From Armatimonadota bacterium (GTDB lineage Bacteria > Armatimonadota > Fimbriimonadia > Fimbriimonadales > Fimbriimonadaceae): a DNA stretch of 64,000 nucleotides. Below are positions 45,174 to 53,676 of the stretch, piece by piece. Made by a program: the position numbers and the translations under genes. How positions within the stretch are numbered: position 1 is the first letter of the stretch; every line of letters begins with the position of its first letter. The stretch lies in NCBI GenBank assembly GCA_018268355.1, contig JAFDWR010000003.1, positions 186,001 to 250,000 of the forward strand, in the 5' to 3' direction. Below the pieces are notes generated by a model. It did no database searches, was not told the origin of the DNA, and worked only from the letters and a program-made list of their open reading frames with translations.

Positions 45174-46301
45174 CTAATAAAGGGGGATCGGATACCCCAG
45201 AAGGTTTGAAATCCAAGCGAGAAGCAGCGCAGTAAGGGTGCTGCCGGCCATCACGTGGAGCAGCCCACTGTTAAAAATGCGTACAGGAATCGAGGTGCGA
45301 CCTGGCCCTTGGGTCCGGACCAGATGAACCAGCTCTTCGCCCGCGAGGATGCCGCTCTTCAACTGCTTTGAGCTTGGGGGCCGGGTCGTGAACCAATACT
45401 GGACGAAGCTGCCGAGCGGTCGGTAGAGAAAGACAGTGCTGAAGACCGCGAGCATGGTGCGGTACTCCTGGTTGGGAATGAGGGTCCAGTTCTGGATCCC
45501 GAGGAATACCATGAGGGCGATTCCAACGTTCGTGCCGCAACGTGGGTGAACCCTGGGCATTCGTCGCACAATGTTGGCCGAGAGAGGCTCTTGTTGTTCG
45601 ATGGCATGCACAACCATGTGCTCGGCGGCATGATAACCAGCGAGAGGGATTAAGCGCATTCCGAGAAGGAATAAACCGACAACGAGACTGTTTGAAAGTG
45701 TGTCTTGCCAAGTCGGCGATAGACCCTTAAAAGCCCATCCGCTCAGCCATTCCACCAGGAGCGAGGTGGTGAAGATGATCATCATCAGCACCGCGCCGGT
45801 GGCCATCAGCCCGTACCACTTGGCTCCCGCGCGGTGGCTTCCGGTGGTCAGATAGACCCCAAATGGCGTTGCCATGCCGCCGACCGGCGGCAGTGAAAGG
45901 ATCGGCTGAGGTCCAAGCGCGAGGCTCGAATTCCAGATGCCGATGACTTCCCTTCGCGGCGAAACCACGACAAAGCACTCGATCGACTCCTCCGCACTCC
46001 GGCGAAGCCCTTCGACAACCGGCATGAGTGGGTCAATCGAAAGGAGCCGAGGGTCGAGGGCGGCTGAGCAGGGCGTTTCCTCGTTGGGCGTGTTCAGAAG
46101 GGCGGCGGCGAGGCTCTGCGGCGTGATCGCCCCCACGTAGAAACCCTCTTCGTCGACCACCGCCAAGATCCGCTGGTCATCCAATCGACGCGAAGCCACG
46201 AGCAAGCTGTTATCGATCGTCACCTTGGTGGCGACATCGGTGTACTCGCTAATGCTGGCGTTAAGTCGATCGTGAATCAACGTGGTGTCTCGTGGTTCCA
46301 T
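45174..46301 (-). CDS. CBS-domain protein fused to DUF1385
   Basis: The 375 residues divide in two. The first 130 read as a CBS pair (RILAVVDEEGFYVGAITP, then CFVVVSPRREVIGIWNSS). The rest is DUF1385, with the VGGMATPFGVYL opening, several TM segments and the conserved AGYHAAEHMVVHAIEQ and RVHPRCGTN blocks whose His and Cys residues could bind metal. Standalone DUF1385 proteins (B. subtilis YqhQ) lack the CBS part as far as I know. CBS pairs bind adenosine nucleotides and usually regulate the attached domain. It is divergent from pfkA by 30 bases. Confidence 0.82.
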   Translation of the reverse strand: MEPRDTTLIHDRLNASISEYTDVATKVTIDNSLLVASRRLDDQRILAVVDEEGFYVGAITPQSLAAALLNTPNEETPCSAALDPRLLSIDPLMPVVEGLRRSAEESIECFVVVSPRREVIGIWNSSLALGPQPILSLPPVGGMATPFGVYLTTGSHRAGAKWYGLMATGAVLMMIIFTTSLLVEWLSGWAFKGLSPTWQDTLSNSLVVGLFLLGMRLIPLAGYHAAEHMVVHAIEQQEPLSANIVRRMPRVHPRCGTNVGIALMVFLGIQNWTLIPNQEYRTMLAVFSTVFLYRPLGSFVQYWFTTRPPSSKQLKSGILAGEELVHLVRTQGPGRTSIPVRIFNSGLLHVMAGSTLTALLLAWISNLLGYPIPLY

Positions 46302-46331
46302 TCTGACTCAGTTCATAATGAGTCTGTCGAG

Positions 46332-47294
46332 ATGCAAAAGATAGGTGTGATCACAAGCGGCGGTGACGCCCCCGGAATGAACGCCGCCGTGCGCGCCGTC
46401 GTTCGTGCAGCCCTCGGTCGAGGCTGCGAAGTGGTCGGCTTTATCCACGGCTACCAGGGAATCATCGACAACGAGTTTCTGCCGCTCGACTCACGTGCCG
46501 TCGGTGGCATCATCACGACCGGCGGAACGATGCTTCGCACCGCCCGCAGCAAGCCGTTTATGACCGCCGAAGGGCGCTCGAAGGCGATTGAAAACCTAAA
46601 GAAGCTCGGCGTTGATGGCCTTGTGGTGATCGGAGGCGATGGTTCGTTGACCGGTGCGCTGAGGCTCCACGAGGAATTTGACTTCCCCGTCATGGGCGTG
46701 CCGGGCTCGATCGACAACGACATCTCAGGCACTGACTTCTCGATCGGCTTCGACACCGCGGTGAACACTGCCGTGGAGGCCATCGACCGGGTCCGCGACA
46801 CCGCGTATTCTCACGAGCGCGTCTTTGTCATCGAAGTCATGGGGCGCCGAAACGGCTTTATCGCAGTCGAGGCGGGCCTTGCAACGGGCGCTGAGGCTGT
46901 TTTGATCCCCGAGATACCCTATTCGCTGCTCGAGATCTGTGATTCGCTCCGCGTGGCCGCCGAACGTGGCAAGAGGAGCAGCATTATCGTCGTGGCAGAG
47001 GGCGCAGCACGGGCGAGCGATATTCAGGAATTCATCACGAAGAACACGCCTTACGAGGCCCGCTACCTGGTTTTGGGTCACATGCAGCGGGGCGGCTCTC
47101 CGACTGCCTTTGACCGCGTCCTTGCCCTGCGACTGGGTGCCCATGCTGCCAATCGACTCCTCAGCGGCTTCCGAGGCGAGATGGTCGGCGTAGATGGCAA
47201 TCACCTGGTTAGCCATCCCCTGAGCTACGTCCTCAGTTCGGAGCGCGTGATCGACCCTGAGAAGCTGCTGCTCTGCGAAGTGATGGCCCGCTAG
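46332..47294 (+). CDS. pfkA: 6-phosphofructokinase
   Basis: PfkA phosphorylates fructose 6-phosphate in glycolysis. The 320 residues match the ATP-dependent bacterial type in length: ITSGGDAPGMNAAVR near 6, GGIITTGGTMLRTAR near 59, VIGGDGSLTG near 97, PGSIDNDISGTDFSIGFDTA near 120 and VMGRRNGFIA near 163. Glycine in GGDGS, where PPi enzymes have aspartate (GGDDS), supports ATP use. The ATG at 46332 is preferred; the frame extends upstream without similarity. CATAAT lies 12 bases before it. Confidence 0.95.
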   Translation: MQKIGVITSGGDAPGMNAAVRAVVRAALGRGCEVVGFIHGYQGIIDNEFLPLDSRAVGGIITTGGTMLRTARSKPFMTAEGRSKAIENLKKLGVDGLVVIGGDGSLTGALRLHEEFDFPVMGVPGSIDNDISGTDFSIGFDTAVNTAVEAIDRVRDTAYSHERVFVIEVMGRRNGFIAVEAGLATGAEAVLIPEIPYSLLEICDSLRVAAERGKRSSIIVVAEGAARASDIQEFITKNTPYEARYLVLGHMQRGGSPTAFDRVLALRLGAHAANRLLSGFRGEMVGVDGNHLVSHPLSYVLSSERVIDPEKLLLCEVMAR

Positions 47295-47346
47295 GTTCAA
47301 GCGGGTACCATATTGGGAAATTGCCTTTTGGCATTTGGAGAAGAAA

Positions 47347-47919
47347 TTGGCCGTCGATACCAGCGATTTTAAGAACGGAATGCACTTCTACCTCGATGGT
47401 GAAGTGTTCACGATCATCGAATTCCAACACGTCAAACCGGGCAAGGGTGGCGCGTTTGTCCGCACCCGACTGCGAAAGCTCAAGACCGGGCAGACCCTCG
47501 AAAAGACCTTCCGTTCGGGCGAAAAGGTCGAACCGGCCTTCGTCGAGAAGCTTGCCTACCAGTTCATCGGTCGCCAGCGCGACAAGATCACGGTCATGGA
47601 CCTTGACACCTACGAGCAGTTCGATGTGGACGCCGCTCAGCTCGGTGACCAGGCCAAGTACCTCAAGGACGACGCCGAACTCACCGCTCTCGTGGCGAAC
47701 GGCGAAACCCTCGGCTGGGAGCTTCCGAACTTTGTTGAATTAGAAATCACCGAAACCGAGCCTGGTTTCAAGGGTGACACCGTGAGCGGTGGCGCAACCA
47801 AGTCGGCAACCGTGGAGTCGGGCGCAACCATCCAGGTTCCGTTCCACATCAAGGTCGGCGATATCGTCAAGATCGACACCCGAAGCGATTCCTATCTCGA
47901 ACGCGTCAACCGAAAGTAA
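47347..47919 (+). CDS. efp: translation elongation factor P
   Basis: EF-P relieves ribosome stalling at polyproline. With TTG at 47347 the product is 190 residues, MAVDTSDFKNGM, the normal family start, and GGAG lies six bases upstream. An in-frame TTG at 47335 adds four residues. Domain I has the modification loop HVKPGKGGAFVRTRL with Lys33 at the site beta-lysylated or otherwise modified in other bacteria. The C-terminal OB domain ends RSDSYLERV. No epmA or epmB gene is near, so the modification state is unknown. Confidence 0.94.
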   Translation: MAVDTSDFKNGMHFYLDGEVFTIIEFQHVKPGKGGAFVRTRLRKLKTGQTLEKTFRSGEKVEPAFVEKLAYQFIGRQRDKITVMDLDTYEQFDVDAAQLGDQAKYLKDDAELTALVANGETLGWELPNFVELEITETEPGFKGDTVSGGATKSATVESGATIQVPFHIKVGDIVKIDTRSDSYLERVNRK

Positions 47920-47974
47920 TTTGCACCTCCCCGGACCGTGCGAATTTCGCTAAGCTAAGGACTGAATCAGCGAC

Positions 47975-49054
47975 ATGAGTATTGGCGGAGGAAACAATCG
48001 ATCCGACTCGGCAAGTGAGATCCTCGCGGATCTCCTTGCCAAGTTGGCCCAGGGCCTGATGATCATCGGAGGGATCACCCTCCTCATCGGCCTTGGATTC
48101 TCGTTCTACAGCGTGTTTGCCGGTGCAGACGTCACCGACGCTGCTCTCAAACAGGGCCTGAAGAACGTTGGCCTGTTCACCAACCTTTCCCTGGTTGGCG
48201 GCATTGTCTTTTGCCTTGCCGCGAGCTACCTGTATTGGGATGAAGGCTGGCTTGGGCCGACCCTTCTCGTTTCGGGAATCGTCTTTGCCACTTCGCCGGT
48301 TTGGATGCCGGCGGCAGGAATCGGCAAGGCGGACAAGGAACTCCCCGCCGCTGCGATGCGCACGCTTGCGACGGCCGGCATGATCCTGCTCGTCTTCGGC
48401 GTCCTGCTTGTGGTCATCGACGGCATCATCCGCATGCGGCAACGCATGGAGCAAGGCGCGAAGGCCGACCAGCTCAAGTACGGCAAGGGCATCAAGGACG
48501 TCGACGAGAAGCAGAACGTCTTCCTTGGCAAGTGCTGGCAGCTTCCCTTCTGCCGAAAGTTCGTCCGCGAAAAGTGCCCGATTTACCACTCCCGCACCAC
48601 CTGCTGGAAGGAGCTCGTCGGCTGCATGTGCGAAGAGAAGGTCATCCAGATGGCGATGGATGGCAAGCCCATCCCCAAGGACGCCATTCTCGCCGCGAAC
48701 TACATCCCGCGCAACAACAAGCTCACGATCGAGCAAAAGAAGGACCGATGCCGCTCGTGCGTGATCTACAACGAGCACCAGAAGCACAAGTACCGCGTCG
48801 CCGTCCCGGTCACCGTCATCGCCTTCATCCTGGTCTACCTCCTGCTCCATGGCCCGATCATCTCGGTGGTCGGCAGCATGGTGGGCGCACTCGATAAGTT
48901 CGTCAATGTCGCCACCCTCGGCAAGGTGGATAGCGCGGCAGCGAAGTCGGGCGGTGCCGCATTCACCGAAATCCTTGGTGCAAGCCTGGGCGTGATTGGG
49001 CTCACCTACACGCTTAAGGCGATCGAGTACGCGATCTTCAGATTGAAGCTCTAA
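47975..49054 (+). CDS. multi-pass membrane protein with cysteine-rich two-CW-like domain
   Basis: The 359 residues have about four TM segments in residues 20-150, a cytoplasmic-looking cysteine-rich region and two or three more TM segments after 270. The cysteine region (about 185-270) reads GKCWQLPFCRKF, EKCPIYH, TTCWKELVGCMC and later DRCRSC. This is the C-W...C...CP...C-W pattern of the two-CW domain plus a final CxxC, suited to zinc or an Fe-S cluster. The gene abuts the RtcA-like gene with no gap and RNase J follows, so an RNA-linked role is possible. No family name for the whole protein is known to me. Confidence 0.7.
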   Translation: MSIGGGNNRSDSASEILADLLAKLAQGLMIIGGITLLIGLGFSFYSVFAGADVTDAALKQGLKNVGLFTNLSLVGGIVFCLAASYLYWDEGWLGPTLLVSGIVFATSPVWMPAAGIGKADKELPAAAMRTLATAGMILLVFGVLLVVIDGIIRMRQRMEQGAKADQLKYGKGIKDVDEKQNVFLGKCWQLPFCRKFVREKCPIYHSRTTCWKELVGCMCEEKVIQMAMDGKPIPKDAILAANYIPRNNKLTIEQKKDRCRSCVIYNEHQKHKYRVAVPVTVIAFILVYLLLHGPIISVVGSMVGALDKFVNVATLGKVDSAAAKSGGAAFTEILGASLGVIGLTYTLKAIEYAIFRLKL

Positions 49055-50104
49055 ATGACAAGCGCCCTCATTCAGTTCGACGGTTCGTACGGTGAGGGCG
49101 GCGGAGCTTTGATTCGCACCGCGCTCGTGATGGCGAGCCTCACCCAACAAAGCTGTCGAATTGAAGGCGTCCGGGCGGGGACCTCCCACCCCGGCGTCGA
49201 CCTCGAAGACGTTGCGCTGGTCCAGCTCCTCAACAAAGCCTGCCAGGCGGAAGCGGTTGGACTTGAGCACGGCTCGCCGTCGCTCATGTTCGTTCCCGGC
49301 AAGAAGCATTCGGCCGTGCGCGGCGACTTCAAGGTGGAGAGCTTCATGGGTCGCCAGCCGAACGCGATGGTGATCCTAAACGCCCTTGTCCCGCTCCTCG
49401 CGCGCACCGGAGCCTATTCCAGCCTGAAGTTCCAAGGAGAGACGTTTGGCCGGCGCGCGCTGGGCTTCGACTATTTCCGCGATGTCACCTGCCGCGTGTT
49501 CGCCAAGATGGGCCTCGGCGTCTTCCCCGAGCTCATCCGCGCGGGCTATGGACGCGAAATGCCGGGGATGGTGGGCCTTGAGGTGGAGCCGAGCGCGATC
49601 CAGGGCATCAATTGGACCCAGCGCGGCGGCTTGATCGGCCTCCATGGCGTCATCACGACCTCCAACTTGCCAAGTACGGTTGGTGACCGCGGACGCGCCC
49701 ACCTTCGAACCCTCGCCCAGAAGCTTGGCCTCAAGATCGACGTCGAGCTCCAAGATGTGCCCGGCGAGCACCCTGGGGCCCACGCCACGGTTTACGCGGT
49801 TTATGAAAACGGCCTCGGCGGAGGCACCCAGATGGGGTCGCGCGGCGTTCGCATCGAGACGATCGTCCAGCAAGCCTTTGAAGAATGCGCTCGCTGGATG
49901 GCGACCGACGCCACCATCGACCCCTTCCTCGCTGACCAGATCATCATTCCCGCCGTCCTCGCCGACGGCTCGTCCAGCTTCAAGGTGAGCGAGCTCACCC
50001 CGCGCCTGTTGACCGCGATCTGGGTCATCAAGCAATTCCTCCCCATCCACATCACCGTGGTGGGAGCCGAAGGTCATCCAGGAACAATCCAAGTTCGAAG
50101 GTAG
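49055..50104 (+). CDS. RtcA-like RNA 3'-phosphate cyclase homologue lacking the catalytic histidine
   Basis: The 349 residues clearly belong to the RtcA/Rcl1 fold family: DGSYGEGGGALIRTALVMAS near 9, VRAGTSHPGVDLED near 43 and LADQIIIPAVLADGSSSF near 293. In active cyclases the next segment holds the adenylated His (as in the E. coli SCHLLTNI segment). Here it reads SELTPRLLTAIW with Arg317 at that place. The PxGGG signature is also altered (REMPGMVGLE) and the RQH contact is replaced. Adenylyl transfer is therefore doubtful. Rcl1, a catalytically dead relative, acts in rRNA processing. Cotranscription with rnj fits such a role, but this is inference. Confidence 0.85.
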   Translation: MTSALIQFDGSYGEGGGALIRTALVMASLTQQSCRIEGVRAGTSHPGVDLEDVALVQLLNKACQAEAVGLEHGSPSLMFVPGKKHSAVRGDFKVESFMGRQPNAMVILNALVPLLARTGAYSSLKFQGETFGRRALGFDYFRDVTCRVFAKMGLGVFPELIRAGYGREMPGMVGLEVEPSAIQGINWTQRGGLIGLHGVITTSNLPSTVGDRGRAHLRTLAQKLGLKIDVELQDVPGEHPGAHATVYAVYENGLGGGTQMGSRGVRIETIVQQAFEECARWMATDATIDPFLADQIIIPAVLADGSSSFKVSELTPRLLTAIWVIKQFLPIHITVVGAEGHPGTIQVRR

Positions 50105-50127
50105 CCCGACGGGTACCCTCTAGGGGA

Positions 50128-51774
50128 ATGGCTACCGTTGAAGTTGTCGCATTGGGCGGCGTGGGCGAGATTGGAAAAAACTGCACCGTCGTTGAGCAGG
50201 GCGATGACTGGATCCTCATTGATGCGGGACTCAGCTTCCCGAACGAGGAGATGCCGGGAATCGACATCATCATCCCCGACTTTGCTTACCTCGTCGAGAA
50301 TGCCGAGAAGCTGAAGGCGGTCTTCCTCACCCATGCCCACGAGGACCACGTCGGCGCGCTTCCCTACCTCGTGAGCGAGCTCAACGTGCCGATTTATGCC
50401 ACCGAGTTCACTCACCTTCTCATCAAGGACAAGATGGAGGAGAAAACGGGCCGGAAGGACCTCGATCTGCGCGTCATGAAGTTCGGTGAGAAGGTCGAGG
50501 TCGGTGGTCTCACGGTCGAGCCTATCCGAATCACGCACAGCATCCCCGAAACCGCGGCCATTGCCATCCAAACCGTCCACGGTAACCTCCTTTTCACCGC
50601 CGATTTCAAGTTCGATTTCACGCCCGTTGATGGAAAACTCAGCGACCTCGCCCGCCTCTGCGAGCTTGGAAAGGAAGGCGTCCTCAGCCTCTTCAGTGAC
50701 AGCACCAACGTCGAGCGTCCAGGATGGGGCCCGAGCGAGAAGGACGTCATGCCGGGACTGCGCAAGGTCTTCTCCGAGGCGCAAGGCCGCGTCCTCCTCA
50801 CCACCTTCGCGAGCAACATCCACCGGATGCAGCAGTTCCTGAACGTCGCCGCCGAGTTTGGCCGCAAGGTCGCGGTGGTCGGTCGACGAATGGAGTCGAA
50901 CCTCGACATCTGCAGCCGGTTTGGCTACCTCAAGGCACCCCGCGGCATCATGATCACCCTCGATGACGCTAAGGACCTGCCCGCCCACGAAGTTGCGATC
51001 CTCACCACGGGCTCGCAGGGTGAGCCGTTCAGCGCGCTCGTCCAGATGTCAAAGGGCGAGTATGGCCGCATGCAGATCAAGCAGGGCGACACCCTGATCT
51101 ATTCGGCCCGCCCCATCCCCGGCAACGAGGGCGCGATCTGGCGCACGATCAACCGACTCTTCCGGCAAGGCTGCACCGTGGTCTACGAAGGCCCCACCCC
51201 GGTCCACGTCTCCGGCCACGCTTACCAGCAAGAGCTGCAGATGATGATCAACCTCACCAAGCCGTTCTATCTCACTCCGGTCCACGGTGAGCCGCGCCAC
51301 CAGCACAAGTACCTCGAGCTTGGCCGCGAGATGGGCTATCCCGAGCACCGCATGTTCACCCTCGAAGTCGGCCAGAAGCTGGTCTTCGACGAGACGAAGG
51401 CGTTCTTTGGCGACCGAGTGCCGTGCGGGCGGGTCCTCATCGACTCCACCGGCCAGCCCGGAGTCCCGGATGAGGTCCTGCGCCACCGAAATGCCCTCGC
51501 GAAGGACGGTTTGGTCACGATTGCGGTCTCGGTCGACGTCGAAGTCGGCGAGATCATCGGCGAACCGATTCTCCAGTCGACGGGCCTCTTCATCAGCGAA
51601 GAAAAGCTCAAGCACATCCGCGAAATCGTCGCCGATAGCCTGAACAGCTTGAACCGAAACGAGTGCAAGGACACCGGCAAAGTGCGTCACCTGCTGCAAG
51701 AAGTGGCCAAGAAGGCGCTCCTCCGCCAAGCCGGTGCTCGGCCGGTCATTCTCGTGACCGTGTTTGAGGTTTAA
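50128..51774 (+). CDS. rnj: ribonuclease J
   Basis: RNase J is a 5'-exo and endoribonuclease of the MBL/beta-CASP family. The 548 residues start with VVALGGVGEIGKN, followed by the metal motif THAHEDHVGALPY near 69, the FTADFKFD segment and the beta-CASP block FSDSTNVERPG near 190. TTFASNIHRMQQ follows near 230, and the C-terminal domain is at 450-548. All metal ligands appear intact. It follows the RtcA-like gene by 23 bases. Its TAA stop overlaps the convergent PilZ gene within TTAA. A TACCCT eight bases before the ATG is a weak -10. Confidence 0.95.
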   Translation: MATVEVVALGGVGEIGKNCTVVEQGDDWILIDAGLSFPNEEMPGIDIIIPDFAYLVENAEKLKAVFLTHAHEDHVGALPYLVSELNVPIYATEFTHLLIKDKMEEKTGRKDLDLRVMKFGEKVEVGGLTVEPIRITHSIPETAAIAIQTVHGNLLFTADFKFDFTPVDGKLSDLARLCELGKEGVLSLFSDSTNVERPGWGPSEKDVMPGLRKVFSEAQGRVLLTTFASNIHRMQQFLNVAAEFGRKVAVVGRRMESNLDICSRFGYLKAPRGIMITLDDAKDLPAHEVAILTTGSQGEPFSALVQMSKGEYGRMQIKQGDTLIYSARPIPGNEGAIWRTINRLFRQGCTVVYEGPTPVHVSGHAYQQELQMMINLTKPFYLTPVHGEPRHQHKYLELGREMGYPEHRMFTLEVGQKLVFDETKAFFGDRVPCGRVLIDSTGQPGVPDEVLRHRNALAKDGLVTIAVSVDVEVGEIIGEPILQSTGLFISEEKLKHIREIVADSLNSLNRNECKDTGKVRHLLQEVAKKALLRQAGARPVILVTVFEV

Positions 51775-52430
51775 GCCGCCATCGACCGTGCGACGACCTC
51801 GTCGTACAGTCGGTTGTACTTGCCCAGGTTGACCCGGTCGGTCTCACCCAATTGGAGCCCGAGGCGGTAGGCCTCGGCGGCGGTGCGCATCTTCACGCAG
51901 TGGCGGACAACGCACGGAATCTTGATCGTCCCGCACTCAAAGGGGATCTCGACGATGACTTGCTCGCCCTTCGGGACTCGGCTCGGCGAGACCAGGCCCA
52001 TGCCCGATCGGCTGATGTTGTGAATCGTGACGCTATCGTACGATTCCACATCGACCCACGTAAGGCGACAGAAGAATCCATCGGGGAAGAATCGCGGCTC
52101 TTCGGCTGCGTGGCGGCACTTCGTTTCGCCCGTGAGGTTGAACCGATAGACCGCGACCGCGCCTTCCATCCCTCCGCCAAAGAATCCGGTTCGAACCGGG
52201 CTGCCGGTGGAGAAGGTGGCGCTAAAGCTCACGATGGTGCCTTCGCTCGCGATTTCGAGGGTGAACGCGTCACCCGGTTCGACTTGCCAAGGCTCAAACG
52301 CGCTGACATCGATCATCTGGTGGTCGATGTAGGTGACCCATCCACGGAAGAACTTCGCGTCGCGCATGCGTTGCAGCGTGACCCGCGTGTTATTCAGTGG
52401 CAGTCGCCAGGCGTCCCTTTGAAGTTCCAA
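51771..52430 (-). CDS. PilZ-domain protein
   Basis: The 219 residues have an N-terminal YcgR-N-like beta domain (ending near 105) and a C-terminal PilZ domain. The latter carries CRHAAEEPRFFP (degenerate RxxxR, with one Arg displaced) and the second motif HNISRSGMGLVSP, a good D/NxSxxG. PilZ proteins bind cyclic di-GMP and adjust motility or secretion. No GGDEF or EAL gene is in the window. The start is TTG at 52430, chosen as the longest reasonable reading; internal ATGs would truncate the first domain. Its stop overlaps rnj. Confidence 0.78.
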   Translation of the reverse strand: MELQRDAWRLPLNNTRVTLQRMRDAKFFRGWVTYIDHQMIDVSAFEPWQVEPGDAFTLEIASEGTIVSFSATFSTGSPVRTGFFGGGMEGAVAVYRFNLTGETKCRHAAEEPRFFPDGFFCRLTWVDVESYDSVTIHNISRSGMGLVSPSRVPKGEQVIVEIPFECGTIKIPCVVRHCVKMRTAAEAYRLGLQLGETDRVNLGKYNRLYDEVVARSMAA

Positions 52431-52475
52431 GTCGTTCCCCTACCCAGGAAGTATTGGCACTCTGGCAGGCTGACT

Positions 52476-52883
52476 TCAGGTTCCGCGCTGGGCATTTACA
52501 AATTCGCGCATCGCCTGCAGGGTCTCGGGTGAAACGTGGTGCTCAATCCCTTCCGCATCGTGGTCGGCGACGTCTTGCTTGACCCCCAGCAGCAGGAGGA
52601 ACTCAAGGACGACTTGATGCCGATCTTTTGCGACATGCGCGAGCTTTCGGCCCGCCTCGGTGAGGGCGATTTCACGGGAAGGACCCTCTTCCAGAAGGCC
52701 TTCACGTCGGAGCCGTCCCAGCTTTCTGGAGACCGCGACATGGCTCACACCGAGGCGCTCGGCAAGTTCAACGACCTTCACTTTGCCCCGCTCATCCAAG
52801 ATCCCCGCGATCATCTCGACGTAATCTTCCGACGTCTCTCTTCGATGATCGTCCCTTGTGCGTTGAAATCGCTCTGAGCTCAT
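52476..52883 (-). CDS. mntR: manganese-dependent regulator MntR (DtxR family)
   Basis: The 135 residues are a short DtxR protein without the SH3 domain, as in MntR. A winged helix (VVELAERLGVSHVAVSRKLGRL) is followed by a dimerisation helix. All ligand positions of B. subtilis MntR are found at a constant offset of 12: Asp20, Glu23, His89, Glu111, Glu114 and His115. It probably represses Mn uptake genes when Mn2+ is abundant. No transporter is adjacent. It starts 49 bases from divergent yebC. Confidence 0.92.
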   Translation of the reverse strand: MSSERFQRTRDDHRRETSEDYVEMIAGILDERGKVKVVELAERLGVSHVAVSRKLGRLRREGLLEEGPSREIALTEAGRKLAHVAKDRHQVVLEFLLLLGVKQDVADHDAEGIEHHVSPETLQAMREFVNAQRGT

Positions 52884-52920
52884 GGGGCAGGTTCATTTTG
52901 CCGCATTTGGGCGTCCGTGC

Positions 52921-52926
52921 CACAAT
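52921..52926 (+). promoter_or_regulatory. putative -10 for leaderless yebC
   Basis: CACAAT, six bases, then ATG at 52933. Confidence 0.45.
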
Positions 52927-52932
52927 GGACGC

Positions 52933-53676
52933 ATGGCGGGCCATTCCAAATGGAAAAACATCCGAATTCGCAAGGGTAAACAAGACGCAATTCGGGGGAA
53001 GCTCTTCACGAAGTTGAGCCGCGAGATCATCGTCGCGGCCAAGATGGGCGGTGGCGACGTGGCGATGAACCCACGCTTGCGCGTGGCGGTCGAAAAGGCC
53101 AAAGAAGCCTCGATGCCGTCCGACAACATCAAGCGAGCCATTGACCGTGGTAGCGGCGCGATTGAGGGAGCCGATTACGAAGAGATCGTCTACGAAGGCT
53201 ATGGTCCTTCGGGCGCGGCGATCATCCTCGAGTGCTATTCCGAGAACCGCAACCGAACGGTGAGCGAGGTTCGCCACGCCTTCTCGAAGCACGGCGGCAA
53301 CCTGGCAGAAAATGGCAGCGTCAGCTGGCAGTTCAAGCATGCGGGAACGATCACGATTGACCGAGCTGGCGTCGATGAAGACGAGCTCACGCTCGCCGCT
53401 CTCGACCTCGGCGCCGAGGACATCCAGGGCGACGACGAGTCCTTCACCGTCATCACCGCGATGGAAGACCTCCACAAGGTGAACGATGGACTGCTCTCGG
53501 CGGGCTATTCGACGAAGGATGCCGCCCTCAGCTACATCGCCACGAACAAGACCGAACTCAATGAAGAGGACACCCTGAAGCTCCTCAAGCTGCTCGATGC
53601 CCTCGACGACCTCGACGACGTGCAAGAAACCTACGTGAACGTCGACATCTCAGAATCGGTCCTACAAGACGCGTGA
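52933..53676 (+). CDS. yebC: YebC/TACO1 family protein
   Basis: YebC proteins act as transcription regulators (PmpR) or, as recent work on TACO1 and YebC indicates, in easing ribosome stalling. The 247 residues begin with the signature MAGHSKWKNIRIRKGKQDA and contain MPSDNIKRAIDRGSG, EEIVYEGYGPSGAAIILEC and NRTVSEVRHAFSKHGGNL. Length is normal. The start at 52933 matches the family and sits six bases after a -10-like CACAAT. The stop overlaps the next gene's GTG. The Pro-stalling factor efp lies 5 kb away. Confidence 0.95.
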   Translation: MAGHSKWKNIRIRKGKQDAIRGKLFTKLSREIIVAAKMGGGDVAMNPRLRVAVEKAKEASMPSDNIKRAIDRGSGAIEGADYEEIVYEGYGPSGAAIILECYSENRNRTVSEVRHAFSKHGGNLAENGSVSWQFKHAGTITIDRAGVDEDELTLAALDLGAEDIQGDDESFTVITAMEDLHKVNDGLLSAGYSTKDAALSYIATNKTELNEEDTLKLLKLLDALDDLDDVQETYVNVDISESVLQDA

